NCBI GenBank assembly: GCA_963693285.1
Contig: OY848917.1
Location: forward strand, 436,501 to 500,500
DNA from: Xestospongia muta
Lineage: Eukaryota > Porifera > Demospongiae > Haplosclerida > Petrosiidae
Direction of reading: 5' to 3'
Length of the DNA: 64,000 nt
Shown piece after piece: positions 49,142 to 60,112 of the stretch. Made by a program: the position numbers and the translations under genes. The first letter of the stretch is position 1. Each line of letters opens with the position of its first letter. The notes beneath the pieces were generated by a model, which did no database searches, was not told where the DNA came from, and saw only the letters and a list, made by a program, of their open reading frames with translations.

Positions 49142-50194
49142 TTATACAAAAGAGATATTATTGTGATCATTGTATGCAGTATTAAAAGTACACTGACAAC
49201 GGAAACCACAAAATGTTGATGTCCAAAAATGAACTACTGTACTTGAAATAAAATAAAAGAATGTCATAACAATAGCTACTCTTATGCCTTCCTTAATTCC
49301 ATCATCACATATGTGTATCTCGGACAAAAAGACAGCTAATAAAAAGACATTTATCAATATGTTAAGAGCATAGGTTAAATGGGTCACCACTTCATATAGT
49401 CCATTTTGTACTTTACTCAAATCAGTTACTGTGAGGTAACAAAACAGCTTTATTGCAGTCAAAAAATATCGTATGATTGCTGATATAATAAATACAATTG
49501 TTATAGTTAACTGAAGTATCTTTATTGTTCTAGTAATTGTAGTGTCATCAAGTACATTGAAACTAACTGCAAGAAATGAAGATGCGGTGTCTAGCTCAAT
49601 AGCTTGTGCTATCGTTAGTAGTATTAGGTCCACCATGCCTTGTTTGTCTTTCTTTCCATGACAATATTCAGCAATTACTATAATAAATATACCAGTACAT
49701 GAGAATACCAGTCTAAGAACTATGACAATATATGCCCACAAACACTGTTGTAGGAAGAAATTGATGTTAGCAACTGGGGCTGGCAGAGCAAGAGCAACCA
49801 CAAAAATAAACAAAGTCCAAATGACTCCTTTTTCGATTTTACTTCTAGTGTCTGAATTATTCATTTTCTTACTGTCTCTCGGTGGACTGTCAGAAGTTGT
49901 TGTGTCAGTGACATAGCAAATGCAAATGTACACACAAGAGCATATCATCATTATGGAAATAATGAAATTAAAAGGTATAGTTAAACTAATTGAAAACCCA
50001 GTTAAAGAAACTCCTATAATTCTTGAAGAAGAAATATTACCATTCACAATACTAATGACACTATCTGTTGTAGTACAAGGCCATCCTATGATATCAAGTA
50101 CAGCTGCAAATATCTCAATAGCAGAGAGTGGTATAAAAATGACTGCAATAGCAAGTAGACAGTAAGGATCACTTCTTCTACTGATGTTACACAT
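49142..50194 (-). CDS. Multi-pass membrane protein, unrecognised, 350 residues
   Basis: A single long exon. I count seven to eight hydrophobic spans: near residues 11-34, 55-92 (one or two spans), 127-147, 150-175, 184-206, 226-250, 275-295 and 305-330. A hydrophilic loop (DTTTSDSPPRDSKKMNNSDT) separates the early and later spans, and the end is cysteine-rich (STFCGFRCQCTFNTAYNDHN). Cys in WPCTTTDS and an NIS sequon suggest an extracellular first loop. The start is the ATG at 50194; the reading frame upstream opens only with TTG. It does not match GPCR, SLC or channel signatures that I know. No neighbour suggests its function. Confidence 0.6.
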   Translation of the reverse strand: MCNISRRSDPYCLLAIAVIFIPLSAIEIFAAVLDIIGWPCTTTDSVISIVNGNISSSRIIGVSLTGFSISLTIPFNFIISIMMICSCVYICICYVTDTTTSDSPPRDSKKMNNSDTRSKIEKGVIWTLFIFVVALALPAPVANINFFLQQCLWAYIVIVLRLVFSCTGIFIIVIAEYCHGKKDKQGMVDLILLTIAQAIELDTASSFLAVSFNVLDDTTITRTIKILQLTITIVFIISAIIRYFLTAIKLFCYLTVTDLSKVQNGLYEVVTHLTYALNILINVFLLAVFLSEIHICDDGIKEGIRVAIVMTFFYFISSTVVHFWTSTFCGFRCQCTFNTAYNDHNNISFV

Positions 50195-50715
50195 TTTGTA
50201 CAATTTCAATCTTTAGCTACACTGCTCTTGGCTTTGACTGAAGAGCAATGTATATTGCACATTCAGCTTTCTATAGGGAAATCCCCAAAGTGCTGATTTG
50301 CACCTTAGAGGAAATGTTTTTGAGGTTTCTAAGACCACAATCTGTTTATGATTCAGTTTCAAATTTAGTTAGGAACAACCTAGGCTATATATGACATGTG
50401 ACTGAACTTATTATATTATAAATTAACTATAACAATTATTATTAATATTTGTGTTATTGACAAAATATAGATGCAATTATATAGTTAAATAAAAGCTACA
50501 ATTTCTCCTATGACAAACACTTAGCTATTGTTAACTCCACAGATTAGTAGTCTAACATGAATATACCAAAAATAGATAATTGATAACTAATCCATCTTTG
50601 ACATTGTTTATAACTGATAATGTTACAAAGATAATAGCTCTTTTGACCAGTTCTATTGGTATATACAGGAACCTATAGCATCATATAGACTATATCAATA
50701 GTAATATAAATAGAC

Positions 50716-53700
50716 CGATGTTTAATCAAAAGAAAATCTAATAATTATTCTTGACAAATATTTTAATAAATCAGTTCATATACAATGAAGTCGTGGGACT
50801 GCCCGGGGGAAACCCCAAACTAATTAATTAATACGGTTACTTCCTGTGTAGTAAGTTAATGAAATTCGACTTCGATACAGTAAACGACATTAGTTTGCAG
50901 TGTTACATATTGTAATAGCCTAAAATATACATTACATTAAAGTAGTAAAATTATAGTTGAGATTATTTGTATTTTATTTTTAACTAACATATACGAGAAA
51001 AAATGATAATAGTGATAAAATTACTTTCTACACAAACTCATAATGTATAATAAACTGAGTAATGTTAATGATGTAAACATTACATCATTTAAGCCTCACA
51101 AATGACTATGCTGTCGTTACAGGTCATCTGTCATAACATCTTCACTTTCATCAACTTTTAATTCTTGTTCAATATCTTTCATTTGACATTGAAGTTGTTC
51201 GATTTGTTCATCAAGCCATTTAATAGCACTGCTCTTAGACTTTTTATACAGTTTGTATACATTACTTGCTATTTCATAGATATCTAGGGGCACAATTAAC
51301 AATGATACTACTCCACCTGCAACGGATACTTTTGCAGCTGCTCCTGTTACTCTAGCAGCTAAGATGGTCATTGCTCTGATAGCAATTGGACCACCAATTC
51401 GAGCAAACTGTGAAGTAGCCACTACTCCTTTAGCAGCTGCTAAGCTCATATTTAATACTTTTCCTCCTTGTAAAAAAGACGTTATTATATCTTCAATTTT
51501 CTCTAACGGATTTTCTTCATGAATTGTTTGAGCAATGTCTTTTAGCTTCATTCCTAGTTTGTTTATTTGTTGGCACAACTGCTGGTCAACTTCTATGATA
51601 GCCTGAGTATGTTTCAGATTTGTCTTAGAAATGATGGTATTAGCAAAAGTAGCACTCACAGAAGTGACACCGCCAGCGACTCCTATGCCAGCCCCTAATA
51701 CTGATAGTGCTAAAGAACCACCAAGTGTGACTGGAATTAATCCTAAACCAACGACAGTCAGTCCACCTCCAACAAGTGATGTAACTGCTCCAGCTACTCT
51801 TGATCGTCTAGCATCTCTGCAAACCTGGATTATTTTGTCTCGCTTTGTTATAAGATCTTCAATCGTTCCTTTCCTCATTTTTAGCCATAGAGTAAGAGCC
51901 ATTATTAACTCTTCTCCACATTGAATACCTTTTTCCTTTTCGCTAAAATAAGTAATTAACACATAAAATAGCCTCTATATACAGTGTGTATAATATATGA
52001 TATCAGACTTATAGTTTAATATTGTGGTGTATTGTATTACACATACCTAAGAAAATTAGTTCTCTGTCTACAACTGGTTACGTGACACATTTCCACACAG
52101 ATGTCTGATTGTGGTATTAATTTTTGTTCTGTTATTGCAATACATTCTTCTAATGTAATGGAACAGTCTGATGACAATATTTCCCGTGCTAGTTGCTGAA
52201 TAAAAGTCACCTCCGGTCGAACTCCAGGATAAATGATTGCATATTTGAGCATGTTTTCTATTGAACTAATCTGTACATCACATTTTTCAATTAAAGGCTT
52301 TGAGGTAGAATCTGTTTCTTTGGTTGTTGTTTCCAAGAACAAAAATTTAGATAAAGATTTGCAGGACACACAATCGAAATGATTGATAATTTCAATAATG
52401 TTAATTTTCTCTCCATTTGCATCATAAACATACTTTCCTTTTTTTCCTTTGCTAAAAATGATTACAGCTATACAATCTTGATTGGTGTGGTCAGAATTTG
52501 CTACGACAGAAAGTAAGTGGTGCAAACCTGTAGAAAGAAGCTTAGAGTAAATCTGCACATGAAATCCAAGGTGTTTTCCAAATGATTGTTTAATCTCTTC
52601 TAATACTTGGTTTGTTTGCTCATGGATGTTATCAATAACAATTAGTAGACCATGCCTTTGATCACCAACAGCTACAAAATAATATAAACTCAAAATGTTT
52701 GTTCACAACAATAATAGACAGTAAAATTGAGCAGTGATATATTCACTATCTACCAGTGAAATCCATGCCAACAACGCTCACTGGTAAGAAGTGAATGTCA
52801 CACTTAGTTTCTCATGATTATGACAAAGGATATGAAGCTACATTATATAATATACAATTTTTATAAGCACAAACAATACTGCAGTACTTCCATCAACATA
52901 CATGAACAAAAAACGTTCTGTTTAAAGTTCTTACAGATATTTACCTAAAACATCATTTTCACTTATAGACTGTTCAGTAAGCTTGGCTTGAGGTGGTATA
53001 GAAGGTACAAATGTTAAAGATGTGTCAACAAAATTCTGTGGGATGATCCCTAACTGCAACATTGAATCCAATCTAGTCAAAAGAACAATTAATGTTATAT
53101 CAGTACTAAATAAAATTAAGATTCTTGCCTTGGGAAAAAGTATAGCTTCTTTCTCAGCTGAAGCACATGTTCAGGTACTTGCATATGGCTACCATGTTGA
53201 TATTTTGATACGCTATTTGCCACCATTGTAAGAATGCTAGACAGGTCTTCCCTTCTAGCTTTTTCTCTGATTATACGCACCAGCTCGTTAATGTACCAAC
53301 TTCCATCCTGTAAATGTCTCATAGCTGCAAAAGTTTCAATAGTTGCAAATGAAAACAAAAAGTCAGCGAGATCTGGTGCTGGTGAAGCGAAATGTGAAAT
53401 GTATGTAGACGGATCACTTCTTGGTTGCAGATGTACTAGTTGTATTACTTGATTTGATAGTTGACCTCTACAGGCTTGTATAAAGAAAAGTTTTGGTTTT
53501 CCATATAACGACGGACAGCAAGTAGCAGAAAAATGGTTAGATATTTCTTTGATTGTAATTTTGATGCCATCTGAACAATATACAATTCCTCCTTCTTCGC
53601 CATGTGAAAGAAAAATGAGAGCGAATGCGGAATACTTGCTATGATCTTCGTGTTGAAGATCGCTAAGTATACGACGCAGTTTACTTATTGTAACATCATT

Positions 53701-54036
53701 TTCTAGTTGAACATGAAACAGCAAAAAGTCTTGAAAAAGTTTGACTATTTTAACGGCGTCAATTTCACTGCCAGTTCGTGTAGCCAAATTTATTTCAAAG
53801 TTAACATTGTTAATAAGTAAGCATAGTCCACGAGGTATTGTATCCATTGAATAGTAATCATCTTTATATTAAAAATGAAGAAAACTTTTGATAGATTCTC
53901 AGGTAGTAAAATTCAACAGATTAATTTTAGAATACATAAACAACTTATATCTTATTATATGCACTAGTACTCATATATTTAAAAATAAACAAATATTATA
54001 TTTAAAATAATACTCACCTTTATTTGAATGGTCCAT
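50716..54036. repeat. Caspase-ApoL duplicated block, copy 1
   Basis: From about 50716 (GATGTTTAATCAAAAGAAAA) this block is colinear with 60865 to the window end. The offset is 10,150 bp over all exons and introns compared, with only scattered substitutions. The noncoding flank (about 50716-51116) is shared too, including GGGACTGCCCGGGGGAAACC. The block must continue at least to 53850 because copy 2 runs off the window. Confidence 0.92.
51117..54036 (-). CDS. Caspase - pseudocaspase - apolipoprotein-L-like fusion protein
   Basis: Five exons: 54036-54018, 53861-53129, 53072-52945, 52671-52047, 51942-51117, 776 residues with phases agreeing. Residues 12-250 form a caspase: PRGLCLLINN, TRTGSEID (S1 arginine), catalytic His93 in LSHGEEGG, catalytic Cys137 in IQACRG, and a p10 part ETFAAMRHLQDGSWYI. 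Residues 294-502 form a second caspase fold without catalytic residues: SHG is SKG (IIFSKGKKGKYVYDANGEK) and QACRG is ETTTK. Residues 503-776 are ApoL-like: charged helix, then VGGGLTVVGLGLIPVTLGGS, GAGIGVAGGVTSVSA, and VVSLLIVPLDIYEIASNVYK. The link between exons 2 and 3 uses a GC-AG intron. No death-fold prodomain is seen. Caspases cut after Asp; ApoL domains insert in membranes and can permeabilise them. A protease fused to a membrane effector suggests cell-death execution (inference). Confidence 0.82.
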
Positions 54037-54685
54037 GTTTTCAATGTGCCCATTAACTGAAGTACTGTAATGACTCCCTGAGTTACAAAATCATTATTTA
54101 TTAGAGAAGGCATGATCTCATCATAGTACTAGCTGATTTGTAATAGTCATGAAGACTGCTAGAGTATATGCTACTAGGTGTTTCAGATTGGGGAGTTCAC
54201 TATTATTACTATAGTTATTACTATAGTTATTACTAACAAACCACACAGCCTAGCTATGCAGGATGTAGCACATATAATAGTTTAAGATATGTCAGAAACC
54301 TGACTATGTCTTGATGTGTTAGATTTTTAAAAAGGAAATAAGTTTTGATAATGATTTACAGATACTCTATTGTGATTGTGGTGAGTTGAGTTATGATAAG
54401 ATCATATAATACTACAAATACTATAGTAAGTGTACCATAGGTCAAACTGCCAGAGCACATGGTCTTTGCAATAGAACATCTTTAAGTATAAATTATTAAT
54501 ATCCTGTACTCTATATATTAAAGGCTAGCTTGCATTATAAAACTTGTGCAGCTAGATATATATACATGTTATATTATTTGTAGTGATCTAGGTACTCCTT
54601 CAAATATAAAACAACTGATTGAATAGTGAGAGCACGAACAAACACAGAAAACACATGCACACACGTTTATATATAAAACTCAATA

Positions 54686-54704
54686 GAATATTCTAGAAGT
54701 TCTA
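54686..54704. promoter_or_regulatory. Heat-shock-element-like site upstream of the caspase fusion gene
   Basis: GAATATTCTAGAAGTTCT contains three perfect alternating units (GAA, TTC, GAA, spaced by two bases) and an imperfect fourth. It lies about 650 bp upstream of the caspase fusion start. A similar site, TTCTAGAATGTTC, is at about 56450. Pattern match only. Confidence 0.35.
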
Positions 54705-54782
54705 CACGTGGTTTCACACCTACAAACCATAATACATTAGCATGATTATATTAGCATAAATAGAATATTAAGTTAATGGCAG

Positions 54783-54920
54783 TGTCTACAGGTCCGGTAG
54801 AAAAAAGCCATACTTTAATGTGAAATTAATACTATACCCTGGACCCTACACCCTAAACACTAGAACCTAAATGTATTAATTTCACATTAAGTATGGCTTT
54901 TTCTACTGGACCTGTAGACA
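54783..54920. mobile_element. 138-bp MITE with TGTCTACAGGTCC inverted ends
   Basis: The inverted arms run about 47 bp (TGTCTACAGGTCC ... and TATTAATTTCACATTAAGTA ...), separated by a short centre that includes ACCCTAAACACTAGAACCTA. I see no clear target duplication. Noncoding. Confidence 0.65.
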
Positions 54921-57131
54921 TTTCGTAAGTAAGTTAATATCATCAAAAGTCATTGAGATACCACATTATTATATTTTCTCTTTTGCTAAAATACTTTTGG
55001 ATAATGTAAACCTTTTTATAATACTGTTATAACTTCTCATAGTGAAAGTATCATATAAGTATGATGTAATTCATTAATATCTTTGGAATTCATAGAGCTG
55101 TATTATCACAGCTAAAATATTTAAAGGGTTCCTTGTACAAAAGGCAACTAACAGACAATTCTGAATTATTTAGACTATATAACCATGCATATACTATATC
55201 ATTGAAACAATAACAACTTGTTTTTATTACAAAGAGTTTGTATGTAATACTTGTCAGCTATAGGCCTTCACAGCTTCAAACATCTTACTATTAAATAAAA
55301 ATATAAATACATATATAAGTATATTTAATTTTACTTTTGGTCTCTCATGTCTATTCAATGATAGATGTGTGTAGTAAGGCTGTTCATGTAGCATGGACAC
55401 TCCAACACATACCAGAGCAGAATAATAATGAACAATAGTTGATTTACAGTGGAACTATATTGTAGCACTGCAATGAAAACACAGAAGAAAAGGGAGTTAT
55501 CTTAGAATTGCATTACAACTACAGTCAATTTTAAATTAAGTAAATATTTCTACTTCAAGTGTGTGAGAACCTTACTATAGCACTTGTTAGTGTTAGGAAA
55601 GTAGCTTTACTTGTTTGAGTCAGTACACTATCACGTTTAAAAAATGTCATATGAACTTCATTTACATTTGAAACTGAAAATGAATACTTCTGGTATACTT
55701 TCTCCCAAAAGAAGTGTGTGAGACACGAAGCTCACTATCAAATAGAGCTGGATTTTTTCACTGAGGCTAACAAAAAATTTTGTGCCACAACTAGAAGAAG
55801 TAAAATCAAGAATGTTGTCATAAAATTCACAATCGCTCGATAATTGCTAGTTCTTGGGTATATTATTGGACATTTTGAATGAAGGTGACGATGGGTGCAA
55901 TGTCAGGCATAACTTTTTGAGGATCCATCAATGATGTTTTAACATGCTCACCAAGTGAAAGAACATTGACATCTTCATATCAACTAATACCTAGTTACCA
56001 ACTATTTCATATCTTATCTTTTCATTATCTTTCTTTCTTTTGGCATGTTTTCCACGTTAGTCTACCTTTGAACTTACAAGTTCAAGTTTTATATTGGGAT
56101 ATTTAACAATATTCTTAAAGTCTTTTAAAAAAGCTAATGGAGGATTCTCTTGATGTTCTACTTTAACCTGGATATCTTTTTATATTTATATGATGTTTTT
56201 GAATATTTCTGCCATCGTGTGTCCAGAACACACCCCTAATCACTCAGCAAAGTGTAACTCTATACTGCATTAAGTGTGACGCATCTATAGCATTTATACT
56301 CAACATCGCTTAGTTTGACTTTCTGTTGTTTGGTTATCTTTACTAGTGTAACAAAACAACTTGATCAACAATCACAAAACTAACAATTTATTATATCTCT
56401 GTTTAACTCAGTTATCCTATTTATATATATTATGTACCACGAAATATTCTAGAATGTTCTGTAGACTAATTATACAAGTGTTGATTGTCCATTTCCCACA
56501 TGAATAGGTGCTTGGTTCTGATTGTCTAATTATGATCTAGAATGTCCTGTAGACTAATTATAATAAGTGTCGATACATTACACAAGAATGCTTAATGGAA
56601 GTCCAAAGAAAGACTTTCCTTGGTCTGATTGGTGAGTACTTTAAGTAATAAAATATAGATCTCTTTGTTTAATCTATGAGACCAGTCCCTTTCTCATAGA
56701 GGAAGGGTTTGGTAGCGCACGCATTGAGGCAAGTAAAAAGGTCACACCCAGAGGACAATATTTTATTAACTCGAGAAGGCTGAACCCTAACTCTCTAAGG
56801 AAAGGGGCTAGTCTCGCCAGACTAGTCTCCATTTTGATTGTAAGTTTCACAAGCCAGTCCTCTGTATAGAGAGGAGTGGCCAGTCTGGATTCTTATATTG
56901 ACTATAATTTACATATACAGTGTTTAAATTTACCATAAAAATGATTTACGCTCTTATAGACACCATGTTTACATGAAATAAAGTGACAATGATATATATA
57001 CTAGCAACAAATAGATAGAATTAGTTCATTCCTAAAGTTTATAAAGTAAACTATATACCACATGTAATCAGAATGTAAGTATATTTGGAATGTCTTTCTT
57101 TCACATGTCTCTTATTATATTTGTTATTTAG
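54921..57131. other. Intergenic region with relic and dispersed repeat
   Basis: No intact gene. At about 55860-55990 the minus strand reads EDVNVLSLGEHVKTSLMDPQ and then PDIAPIVTFIQNVQ before a stop, a possible gene or transposon relic that I cannot identify. At about 56690-56890 a GC-richer segment with paired CCAGTCC...CTCT...GGCCAGTCTGG stretches looks like a dispersed repeat. A local direct repeat (CTGTAGACTAATTATA) occurs at about 56460 and 56550. Confidence 0.35.
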
Positions 57132-58101
57132 GTATTGCAATTGTCAATGCTATATATTATTCTCATCTTTGCTAATTATTGGTGTAGTCATTATGGTGGG
57201 CGTTGTATTGTCAATTCAATATTATGGGCCAAGAAGCCATGTTAAAACTTCTCATTCAGCTTCTTATAATGAAACTGTTATAATACCTTACTCAAGTGTG
57301 TGGTGTCAAAGCATGTCATTTCAAACGGTACCTTTTGTCACAGCTAAATTTTATCTCTTAGACAATAAACCTAAGCTAACAGACCATGATACTGTCAGTG
57401 TTTGGAAGAAGTATGTGTTTCTAGTCAATGGCAACTTTGAGTACTACAGGTTTTATCTACATCCAGGTTCAAATATTTCTATAACTATTTGTTCAAGCAC
57501 AGATCTTCCACTAGGTGGTATATTTAAGCTCATAATTGGCAATGACAATTTCACAAAATGGCAGGATGACATTTTTTCCCAATCATCTCCCTATGTTAAT
57601 TTTTCATTTGACGTTACCACAAATTGTTCAAGGCCTCATCCAAGGTTTATCTTTAACATTGACCAGATGAATGAGTACTACCTTGTGTTTGTTTTTGTTA
57701 ATCATAAGACTATAATAGAAACATCTCTTCAATTATACCGAACTAAATATGGCATTATTGAAAATAATATCCTCGACTATTGTTTAACTCAAGCTGATCA
57801 ACCTGTTTGTTATCTGGACATCCCTTACAATGAAGATCATGTGACATTGGTTGCTCTTGATCCACCCACTAGTCAAAGTGATGACACGGCCTGGCTATCT
57901 ACCTTGTCAATAAACCCTGATTGTACTGATCGATATGCACTCTACATTGGAATAGCTCTTGCCTTAGCTGTTTTTATATTGTGTGTATCAAGTATTGTTA
58001 CATTTGGATGTTGTTTCTTGTTGCATAACAATAAACAGCATAGATTCAATTCTTTCACAGAACCAAATGTACAGTTAAATTATGGTGCTATTTTAAATTG
58101 A
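57132..58101 (+). CDS. T: membrane protein with large glycosylated ectodomain, unrecognised
   Basis: The last coding exon starts after an acceptor AG at 57130-57131. An N-terminal span (FSSLLIIGVVIMVGVVLSIQ) is followed by an ectodomain of about 240 residues with many sequons (NET, NIS, NFT, NFS, NCS) and cysteines, a second span (ALYIGIALALAVFILCVSSI) and a short cytosolic tail ending NVQLNYGAILN. The first ATG inside the exon (57193) would cut the first span, so an upstream start exon is likely and was not found. The ectodomain pattern (FYLHPGSNISITICSS) does not match a family I can name. It is on the opposite strand to the flanking caspase fusion genes. Part of the 3' end is duplicated at 59955-60112. 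Confidence 0.55.
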
Positions 58102-58803
58102 TATTTGTTGTTGCATTGTAGAACAATATGTCATAATAAAACAATTCTTTGTGAGTTTTGTAACTGCAATCTGTTGTCAATAACATTCTGTGGAGATATG
58201 TCCTCCACTAAGTCATATGTGCTATATTAAGTGAATTGAAACCTTGTGCAAGTAAATACCATAAATTACTAGAAATGTCTGCCATGGATATTTTGTTAAA
58301 AACAGTCTTTAGATTCATTTTCATAATATCCCAACTGGAGACAATTTTACTTTTGCTGATCATATATGGATTTGATCTTGGGTTTGTGTCTGAATCTAAG
58401 ACAACCTTTCTTCTTGGAACTACAATATGTGGAGAGAAAAATAGATGAGTTGATGGGCTTTCTTGAGTATGATAAAAAAGAAGCACATTGACTGATGTCA
58501 ATGATATGGATGGGCATTATTTGAATTGTCATTTGTTGTATGCATACAATTCTCTTGCTCCTAATAACCTTGCTGTAAACTATACCTTGACATGACTTTG
58601 GTTATTATATAACATCATATAATACTTGAAGGTACTTGGTCCACAAGCAAATACTGTAATATCTTTTATTCCAAACTACATTATAAACAACACACTATTC
58701 TGTGGCAAGTTACTGTTTAATTAGATTTTCATTGTTTTAACTTAGTAAACCAAACTTGTGAAATGACATTATTTCTGTATGAATAGTAATGTTCTCTTAT
58801 AAG
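57944..58803. repeat. Duplicated 3' end of gene T, copy 1
   Basis: Matches 59955-60814 at a constant offset of 2,011 bp with few differences. It covers the last 50 codons of T, the 3' UTR and following noncoding DNA. Confidence 0.92.
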
Positions 58804-59087
58804 TGTAAGTAACTTAACAAATGATCAGACAGTTATTGTTAGTCACTGTATAGGTCAGCACAGCAGTTGCAGAACATGACAGAAATAATTGTTGTTAGGT
58901 AATAATATCATTAACTTGAAATTGAAATATTTTAGAAATACAATGAAATTATTTTAGAATTATAGTTGAAATAAACTGGAAATACAGTGGACCTTGAAGT
59001 GCAAGTAGAATTTCGCGAAATGAGTCATTAGTAAATAATTAGTTACAGAAGCTATACATACTACAATATGGTTTCCTGATATTCTTC

Positions 59088-59855
59088 TCATTGTGCTTCA
59101 ATTTGCCTTAATAATTCAATGAATGGTTCCACAGATTTGCTAGGAGCTTTTTTATGTAATTTCTTAGCACTTGAAACTAGTTCATAAATATCTAAAGGTA
59201 GTATTACAATAGAAATAACCCCACCAGCAACAGTAACTGCTCCTCTTATTGCTGCTCCTCCAAATCGTGCAGCAAGAATGGTTCCTCGAAGAACTTGAGT
59301 GCCTAATCGAACACATTGTGCACCAGTAACTCCTACTTTTGCTGTTACTATTCCCATACGAGCTATCCTATCACCTTGAAAAAATGATGTCACAATATCT
59401 TCTATACTTAAGTTAGAACCTTCTTCACGCAAGGTTTCTGCTATACTTTTCATTCTTTCGTCAATTTTAATGATTTGGTTAGATAACTGATGTTCAATTT
59501 GTCCCAGAGCCAATATCTTGTTGTTAACCTTTTTGATTCTTCTTTTTGATATGGCTTTTTTGATAATGTTGCACTCAATATGGTGACTCCACCAGCTATA
59601 CCAATAATACTGCCTGTTGCAGAAAGTGCTAATGAACCACCAAAAGTAACAGGTATTAGTCCTAAGCCAATTACTGTTAACACTCCACTTGCAATTGATA
59701 TCGCTGCCTCTCCAACTTTTGACCTTCTAGTGTCTTGACAAACATCCATAACATGATGCTGTTCATCTTTAATAATATCTGTAATAGCATGTCTTATATT
59801 CAGCCTGATTTCAGATATCATCACAAGGTCTTGTCCCAATTGATAGCCTTCATCT
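59088..59855 (-). pseudogene. Solitary ApoL-like exon from a third caspase-ApoL gene
   Basis: An acceptor AG before 59855 and the same phase (2) as the ApoL exon of the caspase fusion lead into DEGYQLGQDLVMISEIRL, VCQDTRRSKVGEAA, VLTVIGLGLIPVTFGGSLAL and, later, VTVAGGVISIVILPLDIYEL, colinear with the fusion protein's C-terminal domain but strongly diverged. No caspase exons precede it; the DNA upstream is the duplicated T fragment. The frame breaks once, at an A6 run near 59557-59562, where one extra A would restore it. Either a gene fragment or an independent ApoL-like gene with unseen 5' exons and an assembly error. Confidence 0.68.
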
Positions 59856-59954
59856 CTACAGTAGTGTAAATTTTTCAGTAATCATACCGAATAAAAAACT
59901 AATTAACTCACTTAAATGAAACAACTGGTATAACAAATTGGAGGGGCTGTTGTA

Positions 59955-60112
59955 ACATTGGAATAGCTCTTGCCTTAGCTGTTTTTATATTGTGTGTATC
60001 AAGTATTGTTACATTTAGATGTTGTTTCTTGTTGCATAACAATAAACAGCATAGATTCAATTCTTTCACAGAAGTAAATGTACAGTTAAATTATGGTGCT
60101 GTTTTAAATTGA
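59955..60112 (+). pseudogene. Truncated duplicate of gene T (last span and tail only)
   Basis: Encodes IGIALALAVFILCVSSIVTF and then the tail ending NVQLNYGAVLN with a TGA at 60110-60112, near-identical to the end of T, with no ectodomain. It begins abruptly at ACATTGGAATAGC. Confidence 0.85.

Noticed and set aside
50795..50830. Possible tRNA or structured RNA at GGGACTGCCCGGGGGAAACC
   Set aside because: GC-rich and conserved in both copies, but it does not fold into a tRNA cloverleaf by eye; conservation follows from the recent duplication.
51631..51924. 97-codon plus-strand ORF rich in Pro, Ala and Thr
   Set aside because: It is the antisense shadow of the Gly/Val/Ala-rich ApoL-like exon; the same shadow appears in the second copy.
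54018..54111. Alternative caspase start at the ATG near 54108 (MPSLINDFVTQG)
   Set aside because: That frame ends in phase 0 at the donor and would shift the caspase frame; the ATG at 54036 gives DDYYSMDTIPRGLC in the correct frame.
58208..58501. 97-codon minus-strand ORF, also open in the copy at 60219-60512
   Set aside because: Both copies are recent duplicates, so conservation of the frame is expected without selection. Composition is not protein-like, and an overlapping plus-strand ORF (58236-58448) is equally conserved.
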